Source: Trichinella spiralis (taxonomy: Eukaryota; Nematoda; Enoplea; Trichinellida; Trichinellidae). From it: a DNA stretch of 64,000 nt. Where the stretch lies: NCBI GenBank assembly GCA_000181795.3, contig CM012955.1, forward strand, positions 13,361,684 to 13,425,683, in the 5' to 3' direction. The position numbers and the translations under genes are program-made. This document shows, piece by piece, positions 12,601 to 25,800 of the stretch. Position 1 is the stretch's first letter, and every line of letters begins with the position of its first letter. The notes beneath the pieces were generated by a model. The model saw only the letters and a program-made list of their open reading frames with translations. It did not search any database and had not been told where the DNA came from.

Positions 12601-15600
12601 TATAATATAATATAATATAATGAAATCAAGTAGTAAACAAGAGGATTACTTATGTAATTAAATATTACATTAGAGTATCTAGAATAGCTTTACCATTTCA
12701 ATAATGAATGCTCATGTCATATTTAATTAGATATAATTCAAAAATTGACAAAACGAAGTAAACAAATTTAAATGTATGGATTTACTATAAATATTTTGCC
12801 ATGTTAAAAAGGTCACTTTTTTAATTTAAAAATTTTGGTTAAAGCATCGTTGTTTTAAAACTATGGCCATATCAAAATATTTGAGTCACATTTTCATCAG
12901 TAATGTAAAATGAAATAAGAAAGTAAAAATTTAATCTAGCTTGATAAATTCAAATTCAACATTTTAACTTCCTTTTAATTAATAATTTATGCCTTTTGTA
13001 ATTAAAATTTGAATTTAATTCATCAAAGTTTAATTGAATAGAATAATATGAATTGACGTGCATCATTTATATTAGCAAATTCAGTAAAACCATGCTGTGC
13101 TACTTAACTTTAAAACCATTGAGGAATAACAAATGTTGTGCACGTAATTGTACCTCAAATTAATTGTTGCATTTTACGAAACTTTTTGTTTTAAACTGCT
13201 TCATCATTCATTCATTCAATTATAAACTTATAAAATAATGTAAAAACTTTCATGATTGCTCGTTCATAAAAATTTTTAACAAAAATGTATGTATATATAC
13301 ATCTATATGAATTGTAATGCACCTACTTTGTGGAATTTTTTAATTTAGTAGAGAATTTCAAAAATTGACTTTTACTAAGAAGCTTTGTCTATAGATACAT
13401 AGAAGCTTGTGTAGAAAAAAAGCACTTCTATTTGTGCTGATAAAGCTACGCATGTGCAGCACCGCAAGCAATTAACTAACATTAATTGGCATAACAAGGA
13501 CAATAAATCCATAATTTACTTGTGTAATGATAAATTAAAACGTAAACAAATCTACATTAAAGCTGTGAATAATTTTTGACATTCATTTTTCGAGAAAAGT
13601 TTATCAAATTGTTCAGCACTTTTATTATATTAAAACATTTCTTTTCATGCAAGCATGGAATTTTTATTCTTTTCTATTGCTTGCTTTTTAATTTGCAAAA
13701 TCACAAATCTGATTAATCATAATCAAATTCGATTTACATGAACATTTATTTAATTTTTCTACAAGTATGTTACAGAAAGGTTAATAAGAGAAAAAAATGT
13801 GCTTTTTAAACGTATCTGTGAAACAAAGAAATGTCAAAGGGTAAAATTAGGAGTATTTATCAAAATTTATAAAATATACCATGACAAAATATTTAGAATG
13901 ATTCATGTTCAACTAAAGAGACCTATCTTTGATTTCCCATTTGAACGACACTATTACAATCAATCTTACCTTGGTATGATAAGTGAAAACAACTGGCATA
14001 ATGTCTGTCTGTCATGAGATTAACGACACTTGGCAATGTATAAAATACTAAGTGGTACTTAAAGATAAAACTTTTTGTGAAGTGTGAGAACTCGTTGGCG
14101 TAGGCAGAAGCAGCATTTCCGCTATCGAATAAGCTAAACTTGAGAAACGACCTTCGAAAGCTGAACAACCGACGTTTTTAATCGATAACTTTCTCGAAAA
14201 TGAAACGTGAATGTTGCTGAACTCCCAATTGTTTCGTCAAATCAATTCAAGCTGCTTTATTGGGGAGGGTCAATATTTGTTATATAACGCACCTTACTTT
14301 ATATCTTAATTGAATGAATAGTCGACAAAAAATGCTTCTTAAAAAAATTAAACTATCACAAAAAAAGCATATTGACATTTTATGTAAATTTTGCAAAATT
14401 AAATTAGTAGTATATTTGCTTGTTAACACTATTTTGCTTTGTAAAATGTATTCTCTGTTAAAACATTATAAGACACAAGAAAAGCTTATGATGCAAAACA
14501 GTTTTCAAATGTATTAACGATAAAATTGAAAAGCTCTACTCATTACAAAAGCTTGAAATTTGCAACACTTTTGTGATTTAATTTTAGAAATAAGGTGTGC
14601 ACTTGAAATGTAAATTGCATTGAATCCAAAGATCTTACTTAAATTTATATGAGCTAAGGAAACTTTTCAAACGTTGTCATTAAAATTAAACCATGTAGCA
14701 ATATGAACAACAAATTACTGTTCGTTTCTTTTTCTCCTTTGCTTTTTAATAATTTAACTGAAATGCTTTATTCCATCAATTTTGTACAGTTGCCTTTTTG
14801 ATTTGCTTTTAATTTTGAATGTTCTTTAACTTTAAATCACTTCTCCATTCCTAAAGTTCCAGCTAGCATGTAGCACTTTGAACACTTTATGCTTGAAAAT
14901 AAGCCTAAAATTGCAAAAGCGCCAGTGTAGTCAGAGCAGTTACATAGATTAGGCTGTGATTAAATTTCTATAAAATAAAATATGCACAACAATATTTTAT
15001 GAAAAATATGCTTCGTAAAATATTCTCGCTGATTTATTTACAAATTTTAAAATGATAGCAATTGTTAAATGGTTTTAAGTTTTATTATAATGTTAAATGA
15101 CGCAGAAAGAAAAGTATTTCGTTTGCTTCTGAAATGAATTTAAATAAAATTTTGCAGTTGAAAACTGTATATTTTAAGGAGAATTATGAATTGTTGAGTA
15201 CGTAAGCATGAAGATGGTATACATATGTCCATGTTCAAAATGCATTCGTGCATACTTAAAAATAAAAAGAAGCACCTTTATATACAAATTAAAATAAAAG
15301 TTTAAAAAATATTAGACGTTATATGTAGTAATTAAGTTTTTTCATTTAATTTAAATTAATAAGTTTAAAACTTTTTATGAGTTTGCAATTTATAAGTGCT
15401 GCAATTCTTTTAGATAAGAAAGTGAAATAGCTTCAAAAATTAAAGTGCATTGATTAAGTAGAAGCCATTCTCTTATTTATTAAAAGGTAAGAGTGATTTA
15501 TAATAAAGCGAAGAAAAGCTTGTATATTGTGCGTCCAAAAATTTAAGATTATTACAGTAATTTAGAAATAAAAATGTTACGTTTGTTAGCAATGAATAGA

Positions 15601-17553
15601 CACAGTTGGCAAGTATTTATTAATTTTTTATTCACTTATGGCATTTAATTGCATGAACATGCGCATTTGACTACGAAAAATACATTTGCAATTAGCAACT
15701 AAAGATAACTTTATTATTCATTATTAAATTTGTTGCATTTTATAAATAAATTATGTTTGCTTTATATTTCTAAAATTTGCATGATACAAAATGTAAAAAA
15801 TGTTCTTTTCTGTGTTTTAAAATAAATTTGCGCAATTCAAATTCACACTAATTATTTAGCACATTGATAGATGAGAAATGTATAAGAAATCAAATAAAAA
15901 AATTTACAAAAACCAACTGCTTTACATATGTGCCAAAAAAATTTTAAGCATTATTTTTATTTTATTAGATTGCACATTAACTGGTTAAAAATATTTCAAT
16001 CAATTAAGAATTTTCAATTACATCAATCAGAAAGAATTATAAAACATTAAGCGATACTGCTAAAAGGCAACAATAATGTAATATAGTTTATTGCACAATA
16101 AATAAAATGACAATTGCAATGCACATTCACATAGTTTTTTTAACATGAGTTCATTTCAATGCAAAATAGCTTTATCATCTAATGTGGCTTCATTACTATA
16201 TTCTGCTTTGATTGTCTTTTAAAAATTCAAATTTATGAAAGACTGCGCGGGCATTTTGTACTTATTATACTTTTAATAATATGATTTTTGCATACGCTTG
16301 CCTTATTTGCAAATTCACTGTTTGCTGAACGATCATTCAAAACTGCTATGAATTTTAATTTCCACTTCATTGTTTTTGCAAACTGTGAATGCCGAACAGA
16401 ATGAATGCCCAAAATATGCCTCTGGCGCTTCTTCAACGACGAGCATTGAAGAAATGGTGCGTTCACTTCCTGCAAACTGAACTACAAATGCTGCGAGCTC
16501 ATTCAAAACGGTAAGTTATAGAATTACATTTTATTTATCTATTTACCGAGGATATACAAATTACGCTGACTATAGTTACGATATTATGATGCTTTTTTAA
16601 ATGACTACATGCATCACTTATTGCGTTGGGCCAAAGAATACAAGGCCTTTTAGGCGTTGTGCGACAGTGGTAACTGTTACACACAAGAATCAGTAATTGA
16701 ACAAGGCATTCTTGCTTTAATGTATCTTCTTAATTCTTAATTCTGTATTCTTCTTTAATGTATAATCTGTGAAAAGTGAAAAGTAATCATACTGTATGAT
16801 GAAACTCAGGTAGAATTATATCCTCTCACAACTAGTACTGATAGCGGCTATTTAAATATATTGGAGCGTCTCAGCATAACTGAAGGCGACAATTAATATG
16901 GCTCGAGCTCACGTTAAATGTTTCATTAGTTTTGTTGAAGAAATGTTGGAAATGACAAGTTTTGATGATATGAAGGGCATAGAATGAATAGAAAATGCAA
17001 TCATATTTAGAATTTTACAAGTAGTTTCAGGATATGTCATGGTTCTGTTACGCATTTGAAAAAATTATCATAAAATTTCAATATTTGTTTCGTAATGAGC
17101 TCAAAGCTGATTTTGCTAAAGCCTTATGTAAAGATTAGCCAAAACATTTATATGAATGACATTATAACTGCTGAGTTATAATTTCTGCTCATCTAACGCA
17201 ATACTAGCAGTTGTGTATTGTTAGAGAAGTTTCCGGGGAAAAGGTGTATTGGGTTTTGTAATCAATGCACTTAACTGCCCTGTACATATTTACACTCTTA
17301 ATCATTTTTACTATCTTCAAATTTATTTGCTAGATGTTTTATATGCCTCATAAATCGGATTTGAAAAGTGACAACAGGTCTGATTTGCTCTGCGGGAAGA
17401 GTGAGCCTCAGCGCAAATATAAGAACGCTTGAAAGTTATGACTCAGATAAAATATGTCTTCTAAAATTTGCCTAATTAAATTTACATAAGCTAAAAGATA
17501 AAGTAAGAAAAAAGTAAGCTTAAATAGAAGTACTCAAAATAATATAATGAATT
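6679..17553. other. Large gene-poor stretch (~10.9 kb)
   Basis: Only short frames were found, none with a conserved motif. A slightly GC-richer patch at about 7080-7260 lies upstream of the Di-Ras start and may be its promoter/5' region. Patches at 9390-9450 and 16,340-16,510 have exon-like composition and a GTAAGT after them (discussed under rejected items). The rest is simple AT-rich sequence, including one long pentanucleotide microsatellite. Confidence 0.5.
12484..12620. repeat. (TATAA)n microsatellite
   Basis: About 135 bp of ATAAT/TATAA pentamers, pure from about 12,547 to 12,620 and degenerate before that. The open frame read through it is repeat translation, not a gene. Confidence 0.97.
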
Positions 17554-17559
17554 TTTATT
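17554..17559 (-). terminator. AATAAA polyadenylation signal of the FRRS1-like gene
   Basis: AATAAA on the minus strand, about 80 nt after the TAA stop at 17,641, a typical distance for a short 3' UTR. Confidence 0.45.
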
Positions 17560-17640
17560 AGATAAATTACGTGATGATTATTTTTTTAATATATTTCTGT
17601 CACTGACGCTTTTATACAGTTTGTTTTACAAGTTAGAATC

Positions 17641-20029
17641 TTATGCTGCTATAATATAGACCAAACCAGAAACAAAAATCAGGGCAATGAGAATGAATCC
17701 AATGACTGTTGCGAGTTGAACTCTCTAAATATATTAAGTATAGACAGTACTGTTTATAAGAAATGCAGTGATTTTACGTACTTGCAGATAGTTATATTTT
17801 GCATTTGTATTGTATAGTTTTAATTGATTCTTGAGGATGGATAATGTTTCCAATGTGATTGCAGTTATAACTATGATCACCCAAAAGATGATTATGAGTG
17901 ATCTCGGGACAATTCCATAGTCTTCATTCACACCTAGCTTGTAGCTGAAAGGGGGATAGGTAACGCACCAAATTGATGCTGCTGAAAACATTACTTTTGC
18001 AGAATTTAGACTGAGAAAATAAAATATGCTATTCAAAACATGTCAGACGTTACCTGCACAGATAAAAGAACCATATCCTAAAATAGCATGGGCGCAGTTG
18101 AACAAGATTCTTAATTTATGCTTTGGAGTGCAGCGGTAAATTCCCATGATCGGTTGCAAAAATGCGCCTATAGATGCTGTCATCCCAAGAATAGCGTGTG
18201 TTCCTTTTGGAAAATTCTAAAACAAATGTTTCAGCATTTTGTGAATAGGGGGTACCTCCGCAAACTTTTCCAGTCCATTTTCCATTTTCGGCTATAAAAA
18301 CACATATGAAAGAAACTGCGATCAGGAGACTACCAGTTGTATTTAATGTCATGTGCATCTAAAATAAGGCACAATGTTATCATTTATGTATTTCTTCAGA
18401 TATTTCATTGCATTACTCAGTTGTAACCAAAATTAAAAACAAAAAAAGTTATAAATATTTTAACTTCGTGTATTATTAAATTTATGCAAATACGAATATA
18501 TGTTTATTAAATATATTTTAAACATTGTAGATTAACTTATACCAGAAACCATATTTTTTTTCCATAAATTAGCTGTGCTGGTAAAAGGTATTTCAAGTAT
18601 CGCGCAAACAAGATTCCAGAAGGAAGAAAAATCCACCAGCCAATAACCATAAGGCATCCTAAATAGCGAATGTTATTTTAAATATCAATCATAAATTTCA
18701 TAACCATGTGCTTTAATAATATTGCGCTTGAGGGGATTTGAAGGCTTTCTTGGTATTATTCCAGAATGCATGTTTGTAAATGGTTTATGCGTTGTTGCAA
18801 TAATAATTTTTTCTGGTGAAATGTATGGATACATGTCTGAATCAGGTGATGTGGAATGAATTTGAAAATTTCCACCTGAAGCATGTTACTTTAAAAATTA
18901 TCTTTCCATTGCTGCTTATCATATGTTTAATACTTTGTTCGTCAATTAAACCATTAACAAGAAATATGTAGTGAGGAATGTACAGAGATTTCATATGCAA
19001 TTCTGGATTTTCGTTCCATATTTTTTGTAAAAATCGGCATGTCATTGTGCCATTGATGATTTCAGTTTCTAGATTTTGTAACATTTTTTTAACCTAAATT
19101 TTCTCTTAAGATTTAAAGATAAACATTTGTTTATGTTTTTACAGTTATAACATCTTCAATTTTCTTAAAAGTTTTTGTTGTTGTATAGCCAAGTCCAATT
19201 TCAGGATCCATGTTTCTAGATGTTTGACAGTATATGACGCTGTCATTTCCCTAATCATATATGATATATATTATGCAAGAAATGCACTATATTACATATG
19301 CATATACTTTAAGTATTATTTTCAGCGTATTTAATTTGTAACTTGACAATAAAAATTGTTACCATTTCTTGATCGTCAGAAAACCCAATGGCAATGTATC
19401 TATTTGGCAGATTTTCCTTCAGAAAACTGCTAATTTCATATTCAATTACTTCACCAGTGAAGTTGTACGTGAGAGCCAGCAGACATTTTGGCGGTTTACA
19501 GCCATCTGGGTGAAATATACAGCCTTTTTTAATGCCACACTCATCCAAAGCTTTCTGTTGGAATTCATAGCTTACCTGTAAATAGCTGTTATGAGCACAA
19601 ATTTGCATATCAATGTAATAATTTAAACGAATGTTTATTTACTGCACAGTTTTAATCTTATTCTAACTTTATATTCTTTGCAGATTTTTATGCCATTCAC
19701 TATATCTAATTTTTACGTATTATTGAACATGTGTAAACTTCATACCGCACTATGAAACGTGAATATTGTAATAATAATTTGTAATATAGTGGAGATATTT
19801 AAAAACATATATTTATGTGCGTAATGTATTTCTGTTATAACTAACTGTTATAACTATGACAGCTACGGCATGTAATAGATATGACATATATGAAACTTTG
19901 TTTAATTGATGCTATTTATCCTTTTATTTTATGTTGATAATCAATAACTGAAGTTATTAATGTTAAAACACTTACAACATTTGATCCAAATGAGATTACA
20001 GCAATAAAAACATGAAGAAGTAAAAACAT
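17641..20029 (-). CDS. FRRS1-like DOMON-cytochrome b561 membrane protein
   Basis: Ten exons join in phase: 20029-19976, 19575-19363, 19250-19152, 19093-18952, 18875-18705, 18658-18543, 18358-18266, 18216-18054, 17981-17782, 17724-17641 (444 aa). Order: signal peptide MFLLLHVFIAVISFGS; Cys-rich start CGIKKGC..CKPPKC; DOMON domain (YIAIGFSDDQEMGNDSVIYC ... HYIFLVNGGNFQIH); then six-helix cytochrome b561 core and a C-terminal helix. The four b561 haem histidines are visible in AHGCLM, LMHMTL, THAILG and CAHAILGY. Family members are transmembrane electron carriers or ferric-chelate reductases; which role applies here is inference. There is no Reeler domain between the signal peptide and DOMON, unlike vertebrate FRRS1. 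Exon 4 ends at 18952, inside a longer open frame; this donor restores the conserved DOMON strand and the phase. Intron 7 is 49 bp. Confidence 0.92.
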
Positions 20030-22117
20030 ATCTACAGTACGCAGTAAGATGTCAAACTTTAAAAGATTTAGGATGCACAACAGTATAATAAAGTATATTT
20101 AAAGTTGTTCTGAATTTAATTCGTACTGCACTGGTTCATAATTTAAAAAGCGCTCCTGATATTGGAAAAAAGAAAGAGTTTAAATAATTCAATTCAGGTC
20201 AGATTTTGTCTAGATCATCAAACCTGCTTATGATTAACTGATGCCTAGATTGAACGTTACTACTAGTTTTTTGCTTTACTGGCACTATTGCAGTTTAAAT
20301 TTTTAGAAAAAATAGAAAAAAGGCCATTATTTTTTACTTTGCATTTTTAATAAAGAAAAATGTTGATCAGCTTGATTTGTTCAAAAAAGTTTTGTCCACT
20401 GAGCAACGAATGAATTCTGCTTGATTCTTTTACTGATGCTGAACGCAAAACGGTTCTGTTATTTTAATCATTTGCAGCACAAATGCCCACAAACTAGTCA
20501 CATAATGAACAACCAGCATTCCATGGAAATGCTAATTAGTAGAAATATAAAAAAATTTATTACATTAGTCAGCAATACTGATGGAAGCATCCAAATAATA
20601 AAAACTTGTTTTAAAAAATAGCAACCATTAACTTATTTTAAATGATTTCTGAAGAACTAAATTAATTCTGAATCAATGCATCCAGTTGCTTCCAAATAAA
20701 ATGTTTTTTAAACGTATATTTATTAAGTATATGCAGTAGATGAGAATGTTGCCTTATGCATGTGAATTTTATTTTTAAAATTTTCAAAACGCATGCAAAC
20801 ATGTTTCAAAACCATTCATAATAATTTGTTTCAATTTTTGCTTGCTAAAAACTGTATAATTTTTTAAAATTAAATTTTGCCCAGAAAAATAGAATAATGT
20901 TGCAAGTAGGTAGCATTATGTGCAACATATTATTTGAACGGTTTGTTATTATATTAATTAAACACAAAAATATACATTAAATATGCATTTTTATCTTTTT
21001 GTATTTATTCTTTATTTATCGTTTATGACGTTGCAACTGTTTATGACATGTTACTGAGCGTTACTCAACAATTTGCATAAAGTGCTATTCATGAAGCATT
21101 TTTGCATATAGTACAATACATTTCTGTAGAAGCCATATTATCATTACCTTTTGTTGTATCTGATTTATTGCTGTGCGTTGTTCATATTGAATTTCAATCA
21201 AGCTGACGTGATTTTATGGCTACTTTATCAATTGACGTAAAAGCTCTTTCACATTATTGGAAAGCTATGAAATAAAAGTATTGTTATGGAAAGTATATGA
21301 TTAAGAACACTTTAGTGTGTTTACGAAACTTTTCATTGCAAATATTAAGCTGAACATCGTAAAAGATAAACGCTTAATTGTGTGGGACACAAGTGTTACA
21401 AACATATTATTAACTTTGATTAATATTGTTTGCTTTGTTATTTCTTAAAATAATCTGTTTACAGAATTGAAAATGCGGCATTTAATGCTTTTTTAATGTT
21501 AATTATGCTTATTTTTAAAGCAGGTTTAAATAGCATTTTGAAAAAATAAAGAAATTTTTGTAGCAACTGTTTATGCAGCAAGCATATATATCTAAGAATA
21601 TAGAACGTTTATTGAAATAATATAATAATTTACATAAGTATTCTTAACAGTATAATTGACTATGCTAAACATGTTGCGCTTATCACCTGACTTCAATGTC
21701 AATGTTTCAAATTTTTAAGCAAAACATTGATTCTTTGCATGCAGTATTTTATTATTTATATCGCGCCGTACATTTATGTCTGAAAGGAGCAGAAGACACC
21801 ATAACTTTCAGATTTATCAAAAGTGATCGAGCATGTTTTGTAATTTTAATAATACCAGTGAAAATTTTGGATTTGAATTTTGATTTTCATTTTTAAAAAT
21901 AATGTGATGGTTGCAGTTGTACTCACAAACAATAATACGTTACACGCACTGCTTATAATTAAGATTTTTGAAAAATTTAAAAACCTTTTTGCATTCATTT
22001 ATTTCAGAGTAGCGTATGTTTCCTTTTTATTTTTTGTATTATGAAAGTTCTCAGATAGAATTTGTATTTTATTCAAATGCAGTATATTCTGCAGCTACAC
22101 GGTCTTTCCATTGAAAG
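20030..22117. other. Intergenic, no gene recognised
   Basis: Upstream flank of the FRRS1-like gene. AT-rich with no conserved frame on either strand. The promoter should lie at the left end but no distinctive element was recognised. Confidence 0.5.
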
Positions 22118-22828
22118 TACAGTCGGCCCTCAACATTCGTAGAATTCAAAACCACCAAAAAGATGAATCCTATTTTTAAACCCTAGTGTGCATGTATGCA
22201 GTGGATCTGCAGATTCAGTGCAAGGTTGTTTTCGCTTGTGAGGTTCCACACCATAACAGCAGTGGTAACGACTTAGCCAAACTGAGAGGCTAAATAATCG
22301 CTACTGATGCTACGATGAAAAATAAAAGCGTTAGGGTGAACGGAAAGGAGACGTTGCGAACGGGAGATTAGCTTACGGCAGCACCGGTTCCTCGATTCCA
22401 GACACTTGCTCCAGACTTAACAACCGGTCCAGGCATGTCTGGAAGGGCAGAATTTCCGCTTTCATGCTAGCATAGTCCAACACAAAATTTCAGTAAACAC
22501 GTAGTGCAAGAAGTAAATACTATAGTCACAATGTTTTTTAAAAAAAGATGCACCGGACAGTCCATTCACTTCTGTTAAGCTTGCATGCAAGAACACACTG
22601 ATGATTTTAACTATTATACACTCAATCAAACGAATAAAAAATAAATACGGGATAACTGTTTAAAATAAAAATCAGTCAACGGTTCGCAATATTATTCCTT
22701 TGCAGCTTTTAGACAATTGCGTAGGATTAAAAAGCATCAGCGGGTTGTATGAATAGAAGCGGCAAGTATTCGTGGAAATTCGACATTCGCCGGAACGCAC
22801 ATATCGGTAATGTTGAATACCGACTGTA
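22118..22828 (+). mobile_element. pogo/Tigger-like non-autonomous DNA element (MITE), copy 1
   Basis: A 707-bp unit (22120-22826) flanked by TA on both sides. The ends are imperfect inverted repeats: left CAGTCGGCCCTCAACATTCG, right, read inward, CAGTCGGTATTCAACATTAC. CAG termini, TA target duplication and the CAGTCGRCCCTC start are typical of pogo/Tigger-type Tc1-mariner relatives. No transposase frame. Over most of its length it matches, in inverted orientation, the copy at 50149-50885; the two differ by short indels and scattered substitutions, so the insertions are not recent. Interior is GC-richer than the flanks. Confidence 0.85.
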
Positions 22829-25800
22829 TTTTGACATTCATTTTGCAAATTTCTGTTCTGTTCTGCAGCATGTTTAAACAACTTTAACAAGATGATTTTA
22901 AACACGCGCAAGATATCAATTTCAAACGTTAATGTGTCTTATTGAGAAGTTTAATTTGCAGAAATTAAATACTCTAATATAAATTCAACTTTTTTATGTG
23001 AATAAAAATTATATACTGCGATCACTAAAATTATGTATTCTTGATGTATTAATTGTTTAAAATTCTTTAATGATTGCAAAAGCATTACTGATAAGCCAAA
23101 AAACTTGTTATTCAAATTAAAAAAATATAGATGCTGAAACAGCAGAGATAAATAGACAACTCAGACATGCCTTACAAAGTAGTATCATTGGATCAACCAG
23201 TAAATTAGCAGTTTCTGCAGATAGAGCTGCCCAGTTTGCTCGAGTCTACAGACAGACTGTTTGCAAACTAATTTTTTTTGAAATACACATGTTGCACATT
23301 GTACAAATGTGGATATCATTTTTACTAAATGCATGACCCTTGTGAGCAATATCAAATCAGGGTGGATGCATTTCAAAGCAGAGGTACATAAAAAAATAAA
23401 AATTCAGTAGAATGGTTCTTTTTTTAGTTTTGAAAGCTTTTGATTTGAAGAAGCAGGTCACACAGGTGCAAGTCACTTGATCGCTGTGCCCAGTGAGCGC
23501 AGACCTCTTGCACTGATTAGAACTGCCGCCATACGGGGTCGGTGCCAACAATCGACCCACGGCCATTTCGCAGCTGCCGAGCTGGCCAGGACAATAGCCA
23601 ACCATTCGGTCCATTTCCAAATAGATAGGCTTTGTCACTTTTCTAATTAACACGTGTAACTAAATGTTTGCTTTGTTAAGGGCTATTCTGACGAGTTAAG
23701 CGCACCGATTAGCTCACCGGGGGTCAGAAGGGTCTGGTGGCGAGATATTTTGACCCGACCTCAGCTACTTTTACTTCTACGTCCAGGCATCCCGCAGCTG
23801 CACTACTGTACTGATATTTTTATTTGATAGACATATCGTGACTGATAAAAGCATAAAATGTGCATAGCACTGGAAATGCTGGCCTTCGAGTAACGCTTCG
23901 CAAAATGGCACGCTACACAACAAATTCAATAAATTCAATTAGCACAAGTAAACGCCAGCGATTGACATGGAGTTTGATTACCGTTTTAGTCATGTGAAGT
24001 GTAGCAAGACTGGTGTTGATTTATTGAGAGTCGAAAAGCTTCCTCTATTTGTAACCAATAAGCTCCTCCCCAACTCATTAAGAACATTTTCATGCCTGTC
24101 GGATACAACCATATTGATCCGCCCTCTTAGCAAAAAGAAAAAGATGGTAAGAGCCGTTGCGCAACGACCCCAAAATTGACTCAGCCGTAGCTGTTACTTG
24201 TTTAAAAAGGCAACAGTTCATCTGAAGATATGCATCTTTCTTGAAACAACTTGAAACCATCTAGATAAAGTATTTTTGTTTGTTTCATCTGTTAAATTCA
24301 TTAGGTCGCAAACTAATTCATCAAAATTTATTTCATCTAATTTAATACTTGCATTTTTAAAAGGATTAATTCCCCATTGAGCATCTCATTTGTAACCTGA
24401 TACTGACATCCTATTTTGCGTTGTTTCAAAGTGCTATAAATACTAATTTCGCCACCGCTATTAAATTTGTTGTCTGAATTTATTTATTTAATGTAAAAAT
24501 GCAAATTTATTTGTACTGCGAGTATATATTGTATATTGAAATAAATAAAACCAAGTAAAATACATTTGAAGGCATATGAAAACAGGCAAATGATATTGTA
24601 TCGAACATTTCAATTTCCTATTAAATTTCACTATTGTAGTTTGATTATGTTTGAAAAAATAGAAAAGTTCGATGATACCCAGTTTTACAGCTTTGCAATT
24701 TTTTGTTCAGCTGTATATAGATTGTAAAATTTTCCATTCTGATTTTCATCTTGTTCCTTCATCATATGCTTGAATTGCTTTTTCAACTTGAACACAAATT
24801 TAAATAAGCGTGCAATTGGAGAGAAAAATTAAGGCATCGACGAACAATAGCAAGTGATTTTAGAAATGAAGCTTGACTACCTCTGAATGAAGCTGATCTA
24901 ACAGATGAACCGCATATAACTAACTAGCTTGTCTGAAAAAACAATGGATTGATGGACAAAAAGTTCTTTTCAAAAAATAGACGACACCAAGGATTGCCAT
25001 CTGACAGCAGGTTTGACAGAAAAAATAAATTTCCCTCGTGTGTTCTTTGTAGGCAATTATTTTTTCTTTTTTGCTCGCGCTTTGAAGAGCACTGTGATCG
25101 GCTGGTATGCGGTATTTGAAAACAAAAGCTTTCATTTTGCAGTTTATTATGTAAAATAAGTTAATAAATAAAAGCAGACAAACTTTCAATTCGATCACAT
25201 CAAGTAAAAATTATCAGATATCGTATTATAATATGCAGAGCATATTTAATTTCTGCGGAATGTTGCATAATTGTATAAGCTGAGTTTTTCTGAAGTGCAT
25301 TTGATAAACCGTCTGTATTCAAATCATGTACTATATTTAATTTGCTTTTATTCACACCCTTTGAATGGTTTTTTTTGCACCAACACATTATTCATTCAGT
25401 CAAAAATATATACAATGCAATTTAGATTTTACTTATATTTGTAATTATGAAATATTGTTCAACTGATGTGATTATTCTTATATTTATTTTTATTTCTATT
25501 GCTTCTTTGGATAGCTTATTAATTTTTAAAACTGATTTGACATAAAAAACTGTGATGCAAAATGAAAAAAATTAAAAATTATATTTTTTGCGTTGAGAAA
25601 AGCTTTTTCTGATCATTCACGAAAGATGATAACTTTTTCAAAAATAATATACGATAACCTTGATGATGATGATGACGGTGATCGATCATTGCATGAAGAA
25701 ATAATAAGAGAAAAGAGAAGTAATGTTGCATAAAATGAACGATTGGCACCGCTGGTACTTTCTCTGTTTGAACTGTTCGACGAAAGGGGGAAAAGTTGGA

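Noticed and set aside
12417-12629. Tyr/Ile-rich 70-codon frame
   Set aside because: Translation of the (TATAA)n microsatellite.
16233-16511. Exon-like patch with a strong plus-strand donor (ACG/GTAAGT at 16,510) and a minus-strand 80-codon frame
   Set aside because: No ATG in the plus frame that resembles a secreted peptide (NECPKYASGASSTTS...), the minus frame starts at TTG, and no partner exon or family match was found. Left unresolved.
23357-23653. 98-codon Cys-containing minus frame in a GC-richer patch
   Set aside because: No domain, no convincing splice sites, and no signal peptide; could be an exon but cannot be supported.
24920-25198. 92-codon minus frame with hydrophobic start and CC pair, briefly considered insulin-like
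   Set aside because: Starts at GTG, has no ATG before the hydrophobic part, and lacks the CCxxxC insulin A-chain pattern.
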